A stretch of 64,000 nucleotides of DNA. Origin: Acestrorhynchus altus. Its lineage: Eukaryota > Chordata > Actinopteri > Characiformes > Acestrorhynchidae. The stretch covers positions 2,541,573-2,605,572 of the forward strand of contig CM067512.1 in NCBI GenBank assembly GCA_034509495.1, read 5' to 3'. The first letter of the stretch is position 1, and the number at the start of each line of letters is the position of its first letter. The notes beneath the pieces were generated by a model that did no database searches, was not told the DNA's origin, and saw only the letters and a list, made by a program, of their open reading frames with translations. Made by a program: the position numbers and the translations under genes. This document shows, in pieces, positions 55,421 to 64,000 of this stretch.

Positions 55421-57065
55421 ACGTTAGAGCATTGCAGCAGCATGTTCTAATTATATACTCATTATTACAGACTCGTAGCTGCACTGAAATGAGTAGCGAA
55501 GCTGTAAAAATGCAGATGGCAAACGTTCACTCCATCCCACATCAGTGTCTGGAAGTAAAAGAGGAGGGGTGTTATTGACGTGAATACGATAGAAGGTTAA
55601 CTGTCATGTTCAGAGTCGTGTTTTGTGAATAAAAAATGTGCTGATGATCCATCGTCCTGGTTCTGCCAGCGACACCACCAGGATCGGTTTAGCAAGTTCT
55701 ATCTCAACAAATATATTCTTCATTTCCTGAATTCAATCAATCAGCCTTTATGTTCACTCAATACATACATTGAGGGTGACCCTCATTTCCAATGCAGCTG
55801 AGCATTTACAGCCCAAAGGGATTGAAATCAGGAAATAATAAAGATGAATTTAATAAGTTATAGAATAGAAACACAGAATGACATTTTCAAATCAATACAT
55901 TTGATTTACAGGAGAGAAATGGAAGTAATAGTTACTATGAAATAAGTAATAAAACATAAGAGTAAAATAATCGTAAAGGTTAAGATAGGATTATAAAAAT
56001 AAAATGAACAATAAAAAAATAATAGTTCATTATTTTTTTATTTTATTTACTTTTATTGTGTATTTGATACTAAAACTTTAAAATTGACCTGTTTTACAGA
56101 AGATTATGGATCCAATATTGAGAAATAACATATTTGAGGTAATCAGAGCAGTCCGAACTACTGAGGCTTCCCAGGTAATCTGTGCTATTTCCTCAAACTT
56201 GGCTAACAAGCTGTCGTGTCTCAGGTCACGTACAGTATGTTTACAGAAACTATCGAATTCAGCTGTGGAAATTCATAAATTACCCTCGACATGTAGATTT
56301 TATTTTTGACTTAATGTTGGCTTAGTGAGACATTCATGACTTGATGATACTAGTCACAATGATAGCTAACAAAATACCAACTGATCCAAATGTGAAACTG
56401 TATTTTATTATTGAGTCAAAAAGAATTGACAGTCACTATGAAATCGACACTGATAACAGCAGCTGAATAATGTTACTTTCTTGTGAGCGCCTGTGTAACC
56501 GTAGTGAATTTGCCTGAGGCTGCATGAAGCCTGTGACATTCACAAATGGGAGACCCGTCTATAAAAGAGACCGATGAGCCGATGGGGTAACGGGAAGCAA
56601 GTCATCGTCTCTGCTCTGTATTTATTTATTTATTTTCAAATAAAGCTCTCAAAATAACGTGACCTTGGATCAGAGGTGGGAGTAAGTCACACACGTGCAA
56701 GTCATAAGCAAGTCCCACGGTATAACTCGAGTCGAGTCGTACGTCGAGCAAGTCTCAAGTCAAGTCATTCAAAATTATGACTCCCTAACTTCAGTTTCTT
56801 CATTAACGTGAATGAAAACTGATTTAAATTTTAACTGATTCAAATGTAAATCATAGTTGGATTAAAATTTTAATCTGTTAAAAGTTAATGGCCGTAACGA
56901 GGTCTCGGGACGTCAGAAAGATGGTTGTAGTCCTTTAGCTTTTGCCCTGATTTCTGTAATTCCAGACTGATGCTCTACAATGTCCCACAGTACAAATGGA
57001 TTCGAAACATTTTTCTTTCTTTATTTTCTTTATATTTTTCATATATTTATGTACATATTATGTAT
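55421..57065. other. Gene-free stretch
   Basis: No gene was recognised. 55830-56100 is AT-rich. 56680-56780 has repeated CAAGTC/AAGTCA words, a loose short repeat. Confidence 0.4.
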
Positions 57066-57475
57066 TTATTGTTATTTTCAGAAGATTCTAGGTTACTTCC
57101 CTTCGTTTGACATGTAAAAATGAACAGAGCTTAGATAACTTTATGAAACTGATCATGTTTTGATCAAAAATTTACTCCCAATTCCTTTGCTTATAAGGCT
57201 TAAAACAGAGATCCTGTTGGGAATTGATTGTCCCGAGCGTTTGTGAGCTGAAAATTCAAGAATTTGATTGAGTTATTAATAATGATGAGATTGACGAGGA
57301 TGTTTATAACAATAAGTCGAAGTAAGTAAGTCTTGTCGTTATGTTATGATGTGTGTATCATGTCTGTAGGTTACTCTGATTCTGAGATGCGAATCCTAGA
57401 ACACAGCATGTCACTGTTCGTAAAGTGCAGATCTCGGGTTCTAAGAGTATAAAAGGTGCTTTATTGACGCAACAA
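57066..57475 (+). mobile_element. Dispersed repeat family A, near full copy
   Basis: GTTATTTTCAGAAGATTCTA, GATCATGTTTTGATCAAAAA, CCTGTTGGGAATTGATTGTC, GAGCTGAAAATTCAAG, TGATTGAGTTATTAATAATG, ATCATGTCTGTAGGTTACTC and GATCTCGGGTTCTAAGAG follow the order of the 47935-48455 copy. The GCCCCGCCCCC segment is absent. Confidence 0.82.
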
Positions 57476-57839
57476 GAGCATCTAATGAGCCGGTAACAGG
57501 ATCCAGGTGGTAGAACCTGGTCTAAGTGGAGCTCTGGGTGCTCTGCAGATGGAAGGATGCTGGTGGACCTGAAGCAGGGCTGATGAGTGAACAGATCTGA
57601 TAAATCCCACTATTGCGGTAGGAGAGCCGATGGAACATGGAAGGCATGTTTTGTTTCTGCGTCTGTATTAAAAACTCTCGCGTCTCGCTCACCACATTAC
57701 CTACAGGCCCCAGTGCGACTGTCTCGCCCCCAACACCAGTCAAATCGCCCCTGGTGATAATGATATTTTCTTCATTTATTCAGCCCCTCTTCACCGTTCA
57801 TATCTTTTTTTTCTGTTGTAGCCTTTCTCAGCTCTGGAT
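57476..57839. other. Gene-free stretch
   Basis: No gene was recognised. The opposing frames at 57522-57743 and 57637-57975 have no domain. Confidence 0.4.
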
Positions 57840-58340
57840 TCACACATTCAAGAGTCCCATAAACCACTGCAATTTCAAAGCAATAAAAAGAAATCATGGA
57901 AAAGATGAACACAGAATTGATCGGTATAGCTTAGCTGATTTAGATAAGAGAACTTACGCCGTAAATGGAGTCTGAATGAAGCCTGGTTGTAAAAATCATG
58001 CGGGTGAAATGAGCTGGCCATTTCTGAATGGCTGCGAAGAGGAGTTAAAATGTGTGGCTTCACATTTCAGTCACGTCCTCCACATCATCTTCCACCGCCC
58101 TGCGCCTTTCCACAGTGCGGCTCGGAGAAACGTTTGTTAGCTGGATCTGACGTCGGGGCGCTATTTGCGACTTCACTTGACAGCTGACACACTGCGGCTG
58201 ATATTGTGCTAATTGGCTCACTGTACAGCGAAGGATAATTAACTGATCTCCTGATTAGAGAGAGCTTTCCACACCAAATTACGGTCCTGAGACGACAAAG
58301 CATTAACGTGAAGGAGAACAGAGGCCTTCGGGAGTCTGAA
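57840..58340. promoter_or_regulatory. Strong CNE-like block
   Basis: Single-copy and motif-rich: GCTAATTGGCTCA at 58208 (sharing GCTAATTGGCT with 7325), GGATAATTAACTGATC at 58233, CTGATTAGAG near 58251, ACACCAAATTACGG near 58271 and a TGACGTCG word near 58149. The minus frames at 57875-58393 have no recognised features. It is a good enhancer candidate by composition. Confidence 0.35.
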
Positions 58341-58562
58341 CAAGCTTTCAGAATTACGAATAAAGAAATATCATACAGGTCGTTTTTCCTCACTTAGAAA
58401 AAACTCAACTCGGCTCAACTTTAGTCAAACATTGTTGTGACTGTGACTGACGTTCACGGACAACTGTCGGACTGAGACGGCGCAGCGACTCGTGAAAGAC
58501 GCCTCCGGAAGCAGAGATTACACTAAAGGATAATTATCGAGAACATCAAATAAATCCTTCAA

Positions 58563-59310
58563 TTTATTATCCAATATGAATTATTCAGTGTCTACTGCGA
58601 ACTATTGAGACTGTATTATAAATGATCCAGAATCCACTATGAACTATTTAATATCCATTATGAATTATTCAGCTTCCACGTTGAATTAATCAGTATCTAA
58701 GTTACTCAGTATCCACTATGAATCATTTAGTATATATTATGAAATAATCAGGAACATTTATGAATTATTCACAATCCACTATGGATTATTGTATCTATTA
58801 AAAATTATTCAGTATCTATTATTAATTATTCCATATCTGTTATGAATTACATTGTATCCACTATGAATCATTCCATATCTGTTATGAATTACATTGTATC
58901 CACTATGAATAATTCAGTATCTGTTATGAGTTACATTGTATCCACTATGAATCATTCCATATCTGTTATGAATTACATTGTATCCACTATGATTTATTCA
59001 GTATCTACTTTATTCAGTATCCACTATGAATCATTCCATATCTGCTATGAATATCATTGTATCCACTATGAATTATCCCATATCTACTTCAAATTATTCA
59101 GTATCCACTATAACTCATTCAGGATCTATCGTAAATCACTCAGTACCCATTATGAATTATTCCGTATCCACTATGAATCATTAAGTATTTATTATGATTG
59201 ATTTACTCTGTACCATGAACTGTTCAGGTGTCTGTTATGAAGTGTTTACTGTCTCCAGTGAATTGTACAGTATTCAGTGTGGGATGCACTGATACAGTAT
59301 GAATTGTACA
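58563..59310. repeat. 21-bp minisatellite with 42-bp higher-order unit
   Basis: Basic words TATCCACTATGAATTATTCA and TATCTGTTATGAATTACATT alternate. Between about 58842 and 59000 the two 21-base types form an exact 42-base pair, which is why the frame there repeats MNYIVSTMNHSISV every 14 residues. It decays on both sides. The open frame is a by-product of the 21-base period (a multiple of three). Confidence 0.95.
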
Positions 59311-59536
59311 TCCTTTGAAACTTTGATTCTCTGCTGTGAACTGTAGAAACGTGTGCACTTAGTCCGCGATTACGGCTGTGATCTGTACACTGCAGATGTG
59401 TTGAATAGATGGAGGTCAGGTTGAATATTACTGCACTCAGTCCAGCAACAAAGTGTCAAGACCTGAAATAGCCAGAAGCTCATAAATGTCAATGTATGTA
59501 GCTTGAAATGGGCGAATGTGTGAGCTGGGCATAGAG

Positions 59537-59539
<3 letters not shown>

Positions 59540-59596
<57 letters not shown>
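59540..59596. repeat. (GT)n microsatellite
   Basis: A pure GT tract of about 57 bases. Confidence 0.97.
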
Positions 59597-59599
<3 letters not shown>

Positions 59600-59611
59600 A
59601 GTGATGGAAAA

Positions 59612-59613
<2 letters not shown>

Positions 59614-59653
<40 letters not shown>
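59614..59653. repeat. (GA)n microsatellite
   Basis: A pure GA tract of about 40 bases. Confidence 0.97.
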
Positions 59654-59655
<2 letters not shown>

Positions 59656-59693
59656 GGACCTGTAGGGGTTGTGGGAAGATAAGTGGAGGGTGG

Positions 59694-59740
59694 ATATCGG
59701 CCCGGGGCAGCAGGCTGGGGGGAGGGGGGAGGGTGGTGTT
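59694..59740. other. G-rich run with quadruplex potential
   Basis: The plus strand has GGGGCAGCAGGCTGGGGGG then AGGGGGGAGGGTGG, giving at least four runs of three or more G within about 45 bases. Folding is a prediction from pattern only. Confidence 0.6.
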
Positions 59741-59878
59741 GACAGGGCATGAGCCTCAGGGCCAATCCCACAGCCGAGTGCATCGACACCACGGCCAGAC
59801 AGGATATCGGTACACACAGGAGGGGAGGACAGGGGGCATGGGTCAGAGACAAAATGCAAAAGGACCTGCAGAGACAGG

Positions 59879-59882
<4 letters not shown>

Positions 59883-59955
<73 letters not shown>
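59883..59955. repeat. (GT)n microsatellite abutting Tc1 relic
   Basis: A pure GT tract of about 73 bases that ends directly at the first recognisable codons of the Tc1-like relic. Confidence 0.97.
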
Positions 59956-59959
<4 letters not shown>

Positions 59960-60240
59960 GAATCCAAAGCTGAATTATTTGGACACAGTAACAGAACTAA
60001 ACACAGTATTTGAGGAGAAGAACCTCATAGCAGCTGTGAAGCATGGTGATGGAGGTGTGATGGTGTGGAGCTGCTCTGCTGCAGCAGGGTCTGGAGATCT
60101 CTCCATCATAGAAACCACTATGAGATCATTATTGTATCAGAGGGGGTTTGAGGAGAATTTAAGAGCGTGAAACATCACAGAGCTGAAAGAATTCCATGAG
60201 TGAGACAGAAGATCAGGTGGAAAAATGTTAATGTAGATCT
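59956..60240 (+). mobile_element. Tc1-like transposase relic (same subfamily as 39790-40305)
   Basis: From 59957 the frame reads DESKAELFGHSNRT, around the first catalytic Asp, and then stops after KHSI. The next frame continues with EEKNLIAAVKHGDGGVMVW and SCSAAAGSGDLSIIETTM. The LIAA-KHG, VMVWSCSAAAG and GDLSII blocks match the minus-strand relic at 39790-40305 almost word for word. Similarity fades after about 60172. It has no N-terminus and no second or third catalytic residue. Confidence 0.85.
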
Positions 60241-60630
60241 TAGACAGATGACCAGTGTTTGTCAGCGGATCTGCTGCCGTACATTGTGCTGTTGATCTGC
60301 AGGCCGGCTCTGACTGACCACAGCAGGTGAGTCCCGTGTGTATCATATCGCATAGACACAGGAGTCCTGTAAGCTTACACTTTACATCCCTGCATTTCAT
60401 AACTAGGTGGATTAGACAGGGAACCCCCCTCAGATACTCCACCAACCATCAACATCAACCCCTGAACATACTCTCTGATCCATCACAACACATGCAAATC
60501 AGAGCTCGCCCGCCCTGAATAATACATCAGCCAGCATTAGAGTGACTCCCGGCCCGTCGGGGAGACACCCGGGCACTTTATGTCAGTCGGCATGGCGATG
60601 GGACAGGGATGCTATATCTGCCTTGGCATC

Positions 60631-60632
<2 letters not shown>
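60241..60632. other. Gene-free stretch
   Basis: No gene was recognised. 60530-60630 is GC-rich single-copy sequence (GACTCCCGGCCCGTCGGGGA near 60543). Confidence 0.4.
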
Positions 60633-60695
<63 letters not shown>

Positions 60696-60749
60696 ATAGA
60701 TAAGACAGGTTGAAATAGAGAGAGATGAAGAAAGGGCGAGGGGGGGAGG

Positions 60750-60826
<77 letters not shown>

Positions 60827-60884
60827 GGGATAGAGTAAGACAGGTTGGAAATAGAGAGCTGAAGAAAGGGCGAGGGGGGATAAA

Positions 60885-60938
<54 letters not shown>
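60633..60938. repeat. (GA)n tracts with an internal ~135-bp duplication
   Basis: Three GA tracts (about 60633-60691, 60747-60822, 60884-60938) are separated by two similar spacers. The first has GTGGGATAGATAAGACAGGT and GAAGAAAGGGCGAGGGGGG. The second has GTGGGATAGAGTAAGACAGG and GAAGAAAGGGCGAGGGGGG. The spacer plus GA tract has been duplicated in tandem. Confidence 0.93.
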
Positions 60939-60941
<3 letters not shown>

Positions 60942-61089
60942 ACAGTACTGTATGGGGAGTCAGGGAGGGAGGAGGGAGTAAATCAGACTGAAGGTGATCA
61001 GGCAGTGTTTAGGTGGGGAGTGTGCGGGCGAGCGAGCTGTTAAAAGGAGGCAGAGAAAAACAGAGCTGGAGAGGAGGGCGAGCGAACGA

Positions 61090-61345
61090 TGAACTTTATC
61101 TATTAATATGTATGAATGACGTGCCAGGAAAACGCGTTCTCGCAAAAAGGCTAAGAGCATTATTACACTTAAATCTTTAATCCGTGACCAGTTTTCTGGA
61201 CAAAGATTAAGCTTATGGAGGATTTGGACACAAAAGCATCATTAACAGAGTAAATTAGTCTATGAATCTTATGACTAAACTTAATCTGCGTTCATAAATC
61301 CTGGCCTACAACGCCAGAAAGAGCCTGGCACATAATCAGGGGTGA
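61090..61345. promoter_or_regulatory. Candidate conserved non-coding element (CNE-like)
   Basis: Single-copy block with CTTTATCTATTAATATG near 61094, CACTTAAATCTTTAATCCG near 61168, CAAAGATTAAGC near 61202 and GACTAAACTTAATCTGCG near 61271. No coding features are seen. Confidence 0.3.
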
Positions 61346-61739
61346 GGAGTGTGACTAGTTAGTGTGTACTTAAGTAATATTTTAACTTCTGCTCCGGAAT
61401 TCTGGGAATATTGGTGCACTTTTCCCTCTTTAGTTCTTCCTGATTCCTCTTTAATTCAATTCTGTTCTGTTGGTCCAGCATTAAAAGGCCGAATCCCAGA
61501 CACGTCCTGCCTTTAATCCTGAATTAGATCCAATCTCACTCTAATCTGAATGTACTGCTGATCAAGAAGTGAAACTGGAAATGCGAGCGTAGAAATTTCA
61601 CCCGGAGAACCATAAACAGAGCCGTAGAACACCCTGTAGAAAGTTCTAATAACATTCAGATAACTGAGCTCTCCCATTGGTTGGAACTTCACTGGTAGAA
61701 CTAAAGTCCAGCAGTCAGATTCTGACTTTTTGAGGGTGG
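61346..61739. other. Gene-free stretch
   Basis: Nothing recognisable is seen. Confidence 0.35.
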
Positions 61740-62100
61740 AACCAATTTCATCACTTTAGTATTCTGGAGGTTCTAGATAAAATGTGACTGTGAGCAGAAT
61801 AAACATCCTTCCGGTCCTTCTAGAGGTTGCAGGCAGGCTGTAAATTGCAAGTGGCAGTGTGCACAAAATGTCACTAATCATTATGTAGGTCCTTCTGAAT
61901 GAACATCATTCTAATCCTTTTGAAGGTTCTAGATAGGATAGAAGTCTGAGCAGTAGTCTGGGAAAGATAAACATTCTGGTCCTTCTGGGGTTGTAGATTC
62001 ACTGAGGTTCTGTATAGGCTTTAAGTGTGAGTGTAGTGTGCACAGAATAAACATTACTCTAGTACTTATGGATGTTCTAGATATGCTGTGAATTGCTTAC
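61740..62100 (-). repeat. ~65-bp minisatellite, locus 2 (inverted, degenerate)
   Basis: GGTTCTAGAT-type words at 61770 and 61924, with GGTTGCAGG at 61825 and GTTCTAGATATG at 62074, are separated by GTGAGCAGAATAAACATCC and GGTCCTTCT words. The reverse complement matches the unit of 53080-53592 (GGATGTTTATTCTGCTCAC versus AGTTTATTCAGCTCC; CTAGAACCTCC). More diverged than locus 1. Confidence 0.75.
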
Positions 62101-62187
62101 ATCATTTTACTCACTTTCTTTTTTTTCTTTCTCAGAGATAATGAAGTGTTGTGGTGGTAACAAGTCTAGGGCTCCAGACGCACTCCA

Positions 62188-62189
<2 letters not shown>

Positions 62190-62218
<29 letters not shown>
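62190..62218. repeat. (GT)n microsatellite
   Basis: A short GT tract. Confidence 0.95.
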
Positions 62219-62219
<1 letters not shown>

Positions 62220-62439
62220 TGTTAGACCTGAAGGCTCACACACTCCAGCAGATGAAGAGGAATCTCCAGCCGGGTCTTTCAGATGTGCCACATGAAAGAC
62301 TGGTTCGGGTGCCCAGAGCACACGCATATGCCGTCCTGATGCCAGCGCTCTGCTCTCGTCGGCACAGCCAGTGTTCCTGAAGAAACACGTACTCTACGGA
62401 ACCGACTCCACACCAGCCTCCCAGCAATGCCGACTCTTC

Positions 62440-62720
62440 CCTGATTATTGCACTGATCATCTCATTATTATGACAGCGATGCAGAATTGATCTCAGTGTT
62501 TATATGAATGCTTTTTGAAATGCACACACAGTGAAAAGCCCCTGGCGCTCCACCCCGTTTCCCACCAGCTGCCGATACAATCAAGCAGATCCTGCATCCC
62601 ACTATCTGTATTTATCTCACGTCACTAAATGCAGAAGTGCTGTGATGGCCTTGTTTTGGTGTTTCATGGCTGTCAGATCTTCATTTAACCTGCCAATTGT
62701 CTCATAATCTAAAAAGGAAA
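62440..62720. promoter_or_regulatory. Candidate conserved non-coding element (CNE-like)
   Basis: Single-copy block with GATCATCTCATTATTATGAC near 62455, GCAGAATTGATCTCAG near 62481, CTGTATTTATCTCACGTCAC near 62606 and CTGCCAATTGTCTCATAATC near 62690. It lies directly left of a Tc1-like relic. Confidence 0.28.
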
Positions 62721-62809
62721 CAGCTGCACCCTGAAAGAATCAGCCGCCTGCAAAGGTGTCATGGAGTCTGTAATGCGTCCTGCTTTTGTCTTGCTTTTGT
62801 CTTCGTTAC

Positions 62810-63240
62810 AGGTACTCTGTCAGCCCAAAGTTACATCAATGAGGTTCTGCAACCAGTGGTTCTACCTCCTCTGAACACACACTCTGGTGCTCTATTCCAA
62901 CAGGACGAAGCCCATCCACACACTGCTGCCTTCTCAAGATCTCGTCTTGAAGACACAGATACTACACCGTGGTCGGTCTCATCTCCAGACCTGTCCCTGA
63001 TTGAAAATGTGTGGATGCTATTGGAACGCTCTGTCAACACTCCACCCCTACCGCACCATCTGCAGAACTGAGTGAGAACGTTCAAGCTGCATGGGATGGA
63101 TCATCACAGGACACCATTAGGAACCTCTACACCTCCATGCAGAGACGTCTGGCATGTTGCGTTAAACCCGACGCCATACTGAGAGACACCACTTCTGTAT
63201 GTGTAGATCAATAAATACTGATCAGATCAGTTTAGCACTG
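62810..63240 (+). mobile_element. Tc1-like transposase relic, C-terminal catalytic half
   Basis: The plus strand from about 62812 reads GTLSAQSYINEVLQPVVLPP, then LFQQDEAHPHTA with the second catalytic Asp at 62904-62906. SPDLSLIENVW follows, with the catalytic Glu at 63003-63005. There are 32 residues between them, two fewer than the usual 34. The frame stops after PHHLQN at about 63071. The next frame carries the expected ending, ENVQAAWDGSSQDTIRNLY and MQRRLACCVK, so a frameshift lies near 63055. The N-terminal half and first Asp are missing. It is an inactive relic of a different subfamily from 59956-60240. Confidence 0.9.
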
Positions 63241-64000
63241 CAATCCCACACTTGATGTTACTCCTAATGATAAAAAGATAAAACCTGCTTCAGTGTTTCC
63301 CCAAAAAGCTTGTGTGACCACTTGGTTGAGTTGCCTGGTTAGAGTGAACAGAACTGGACAGCTCAGCATAAACAGTGCACACGATCATAAAGGCAGTGTG
63401 CAGTTCGAAGATGGACATGTTTGATAAACGTGATTACAGTGTATTATATGTCGTTCTATTATATTGTAGAGACAGTTCTTTAATTCTTATCAGTTCCTGC
63501 CTAGACTGACCCTAACTGGGCAGTTCCTAAATGAGGATCCAGGAGCAGAGTTCTCCCAATAATAAATATTATCACTTAATATTTAAATATATTCTCTTTA
63601 ATGAAAGCATCTCTGAGCATCTCCGCCTTTAAACCCCAGACAGAACGTTCCTCCTCGCTCTCGCTCGGCTGCTGCGTTCTCTTATTGTGCATCGCTGTTT
63701 TGTTTCAGGTGACCTCACACCTTCTCTCTTCTGCTGAATGCCAGTCTTTGTTTGCTTTGTTATCCAAACACTTGTTGTGGTTTCTTTTGTGTCTTCATTT
63801 TGTTTTCATTTGTTCTATTATTGATTTTGTAAGAAACCTAGAGTGTGCCCAGACTGTGTCTTGGGAGGCTAAGGTGCGAAATGTGAGGCGTAAGAAGGTC
63901 AGTAATAAATACAAAATAAAAAAAAACATATATAACCATCGTATATATATGTACTGGTTGCTATGGTAGCCCAACTGGTTGCTCTGGTATTGCTAAGTGG
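63241..64000. other. Gene-free stretch at window end
   Basis: No gene was recognised. The frame at 63601-63969 is Leu/Ser-rich and has no family features. Confidence 0.4.

Noticed and set aside
58842..59201. 119-codon frame with 14-residue repeats
   Set aside because: It follows the 21-base minisatellite period, and flanking units are out of frame. No known protein features are seen.
62110..62380. Splice-acceptor-like TTTCTTTCTCAG followed by a frame starting MKCCGGNKSRAP
   Set aside because: The frame runs into a GT microsatellite (Cys/Val repeats) and shows no known protein family.
63601..63969. Membrane-protein-like Leu-rich frame of 122 codons
   Set aside because: No family features, the end is AT-rich low complexity, and pyrimidine-rich DNA easily gives Leu/Phe/Ser frames.

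Overview
This 64 kb window looks like non-coding DNA from a teleost fish nuclear genome, probably an ostariophysan (characin- or catfish-like) species. The evidence is the mix of long CA/GT, GA and AAT microsatellites, many decayed Tc1-like DNA transposons, a non-autonomous element whose ends read like 'tatggacaaaagtattggga', an L2-like LINE tail, and moderate AT richness. The order-level guess is weak. I found no protein-coding gene, rRNA or tRNA gene and no CRISPR array. All long open frames lie in simple repeats, minisatellites, transposon relics, or single-copy sequence without a recognisable protein motif. The window could be a gene desert or one very large intron; the sequence alone does not decide.

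Layout. 1-6.3 kb: CA microsatellite at the edge, a 0.7 kb AT-rich block, a 40-bp minisatellite, a duplicated segment carrying 65-67-bp repeats, and telomere-like CCCTAA DNA. 7-16.3 kb: single-copy blocks that look like conserved elements (about 7.1-7.5, 11.3-11.8 and 13.1-13.6 kb), a minisatellite expanded from part of a dispersed transposon family (7.75-8.03 kb), a second locus of the 40-bp minisatellite (13.66-13.91 kb) and GA/CA/AAT tracts. 16.4-28 kb: a 73-bp minisatellite, a long CNE-like stretch (18.7-19.6 kb), 67-bp (21.1-21.6 kb) and 51-bp (24.8-25.4 kb) minisatellites, and ATC/GAT microsatellites. 28-42 kb: the most transposon-rich part, with the 5' end of a Tc1-like element, TTAGGG-like DNA, paired hairpin elements, an inverted copy of the 73-bp minisatellite, and nested Tc1-like relics at 38.9-41.9 kb. 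42-52 kb: dispersed repeats, a 330-bp triplet-repeat palindrome, G-rich tandem repeats, CNE-like blocks at 49.7-50.8 kb and an L2-like LINE tail at 51.1-51.6 kb. 52-64 kb: CNE-like blocks, minisatellites of about 65, 31, 21/42 and 65 bp, large GT and GA tracts, and two Tc1-like transposase relics.

The most notable structure is that several tandem arrays have a second copy elsewhere in the window: the 40-bp unit (same orientation), and the 73-bp, 42-bp telomere-like and ~65-bp units (inverted). One array is built from a piece of a dispersed repeat found elsewhere in the window. I did not find a clear new gene system. The single-copy, motif-rich blocks are the best candidates for function (enhancers of an unseen developmental gene), but that is inference from composition and needs cross-species alignment.
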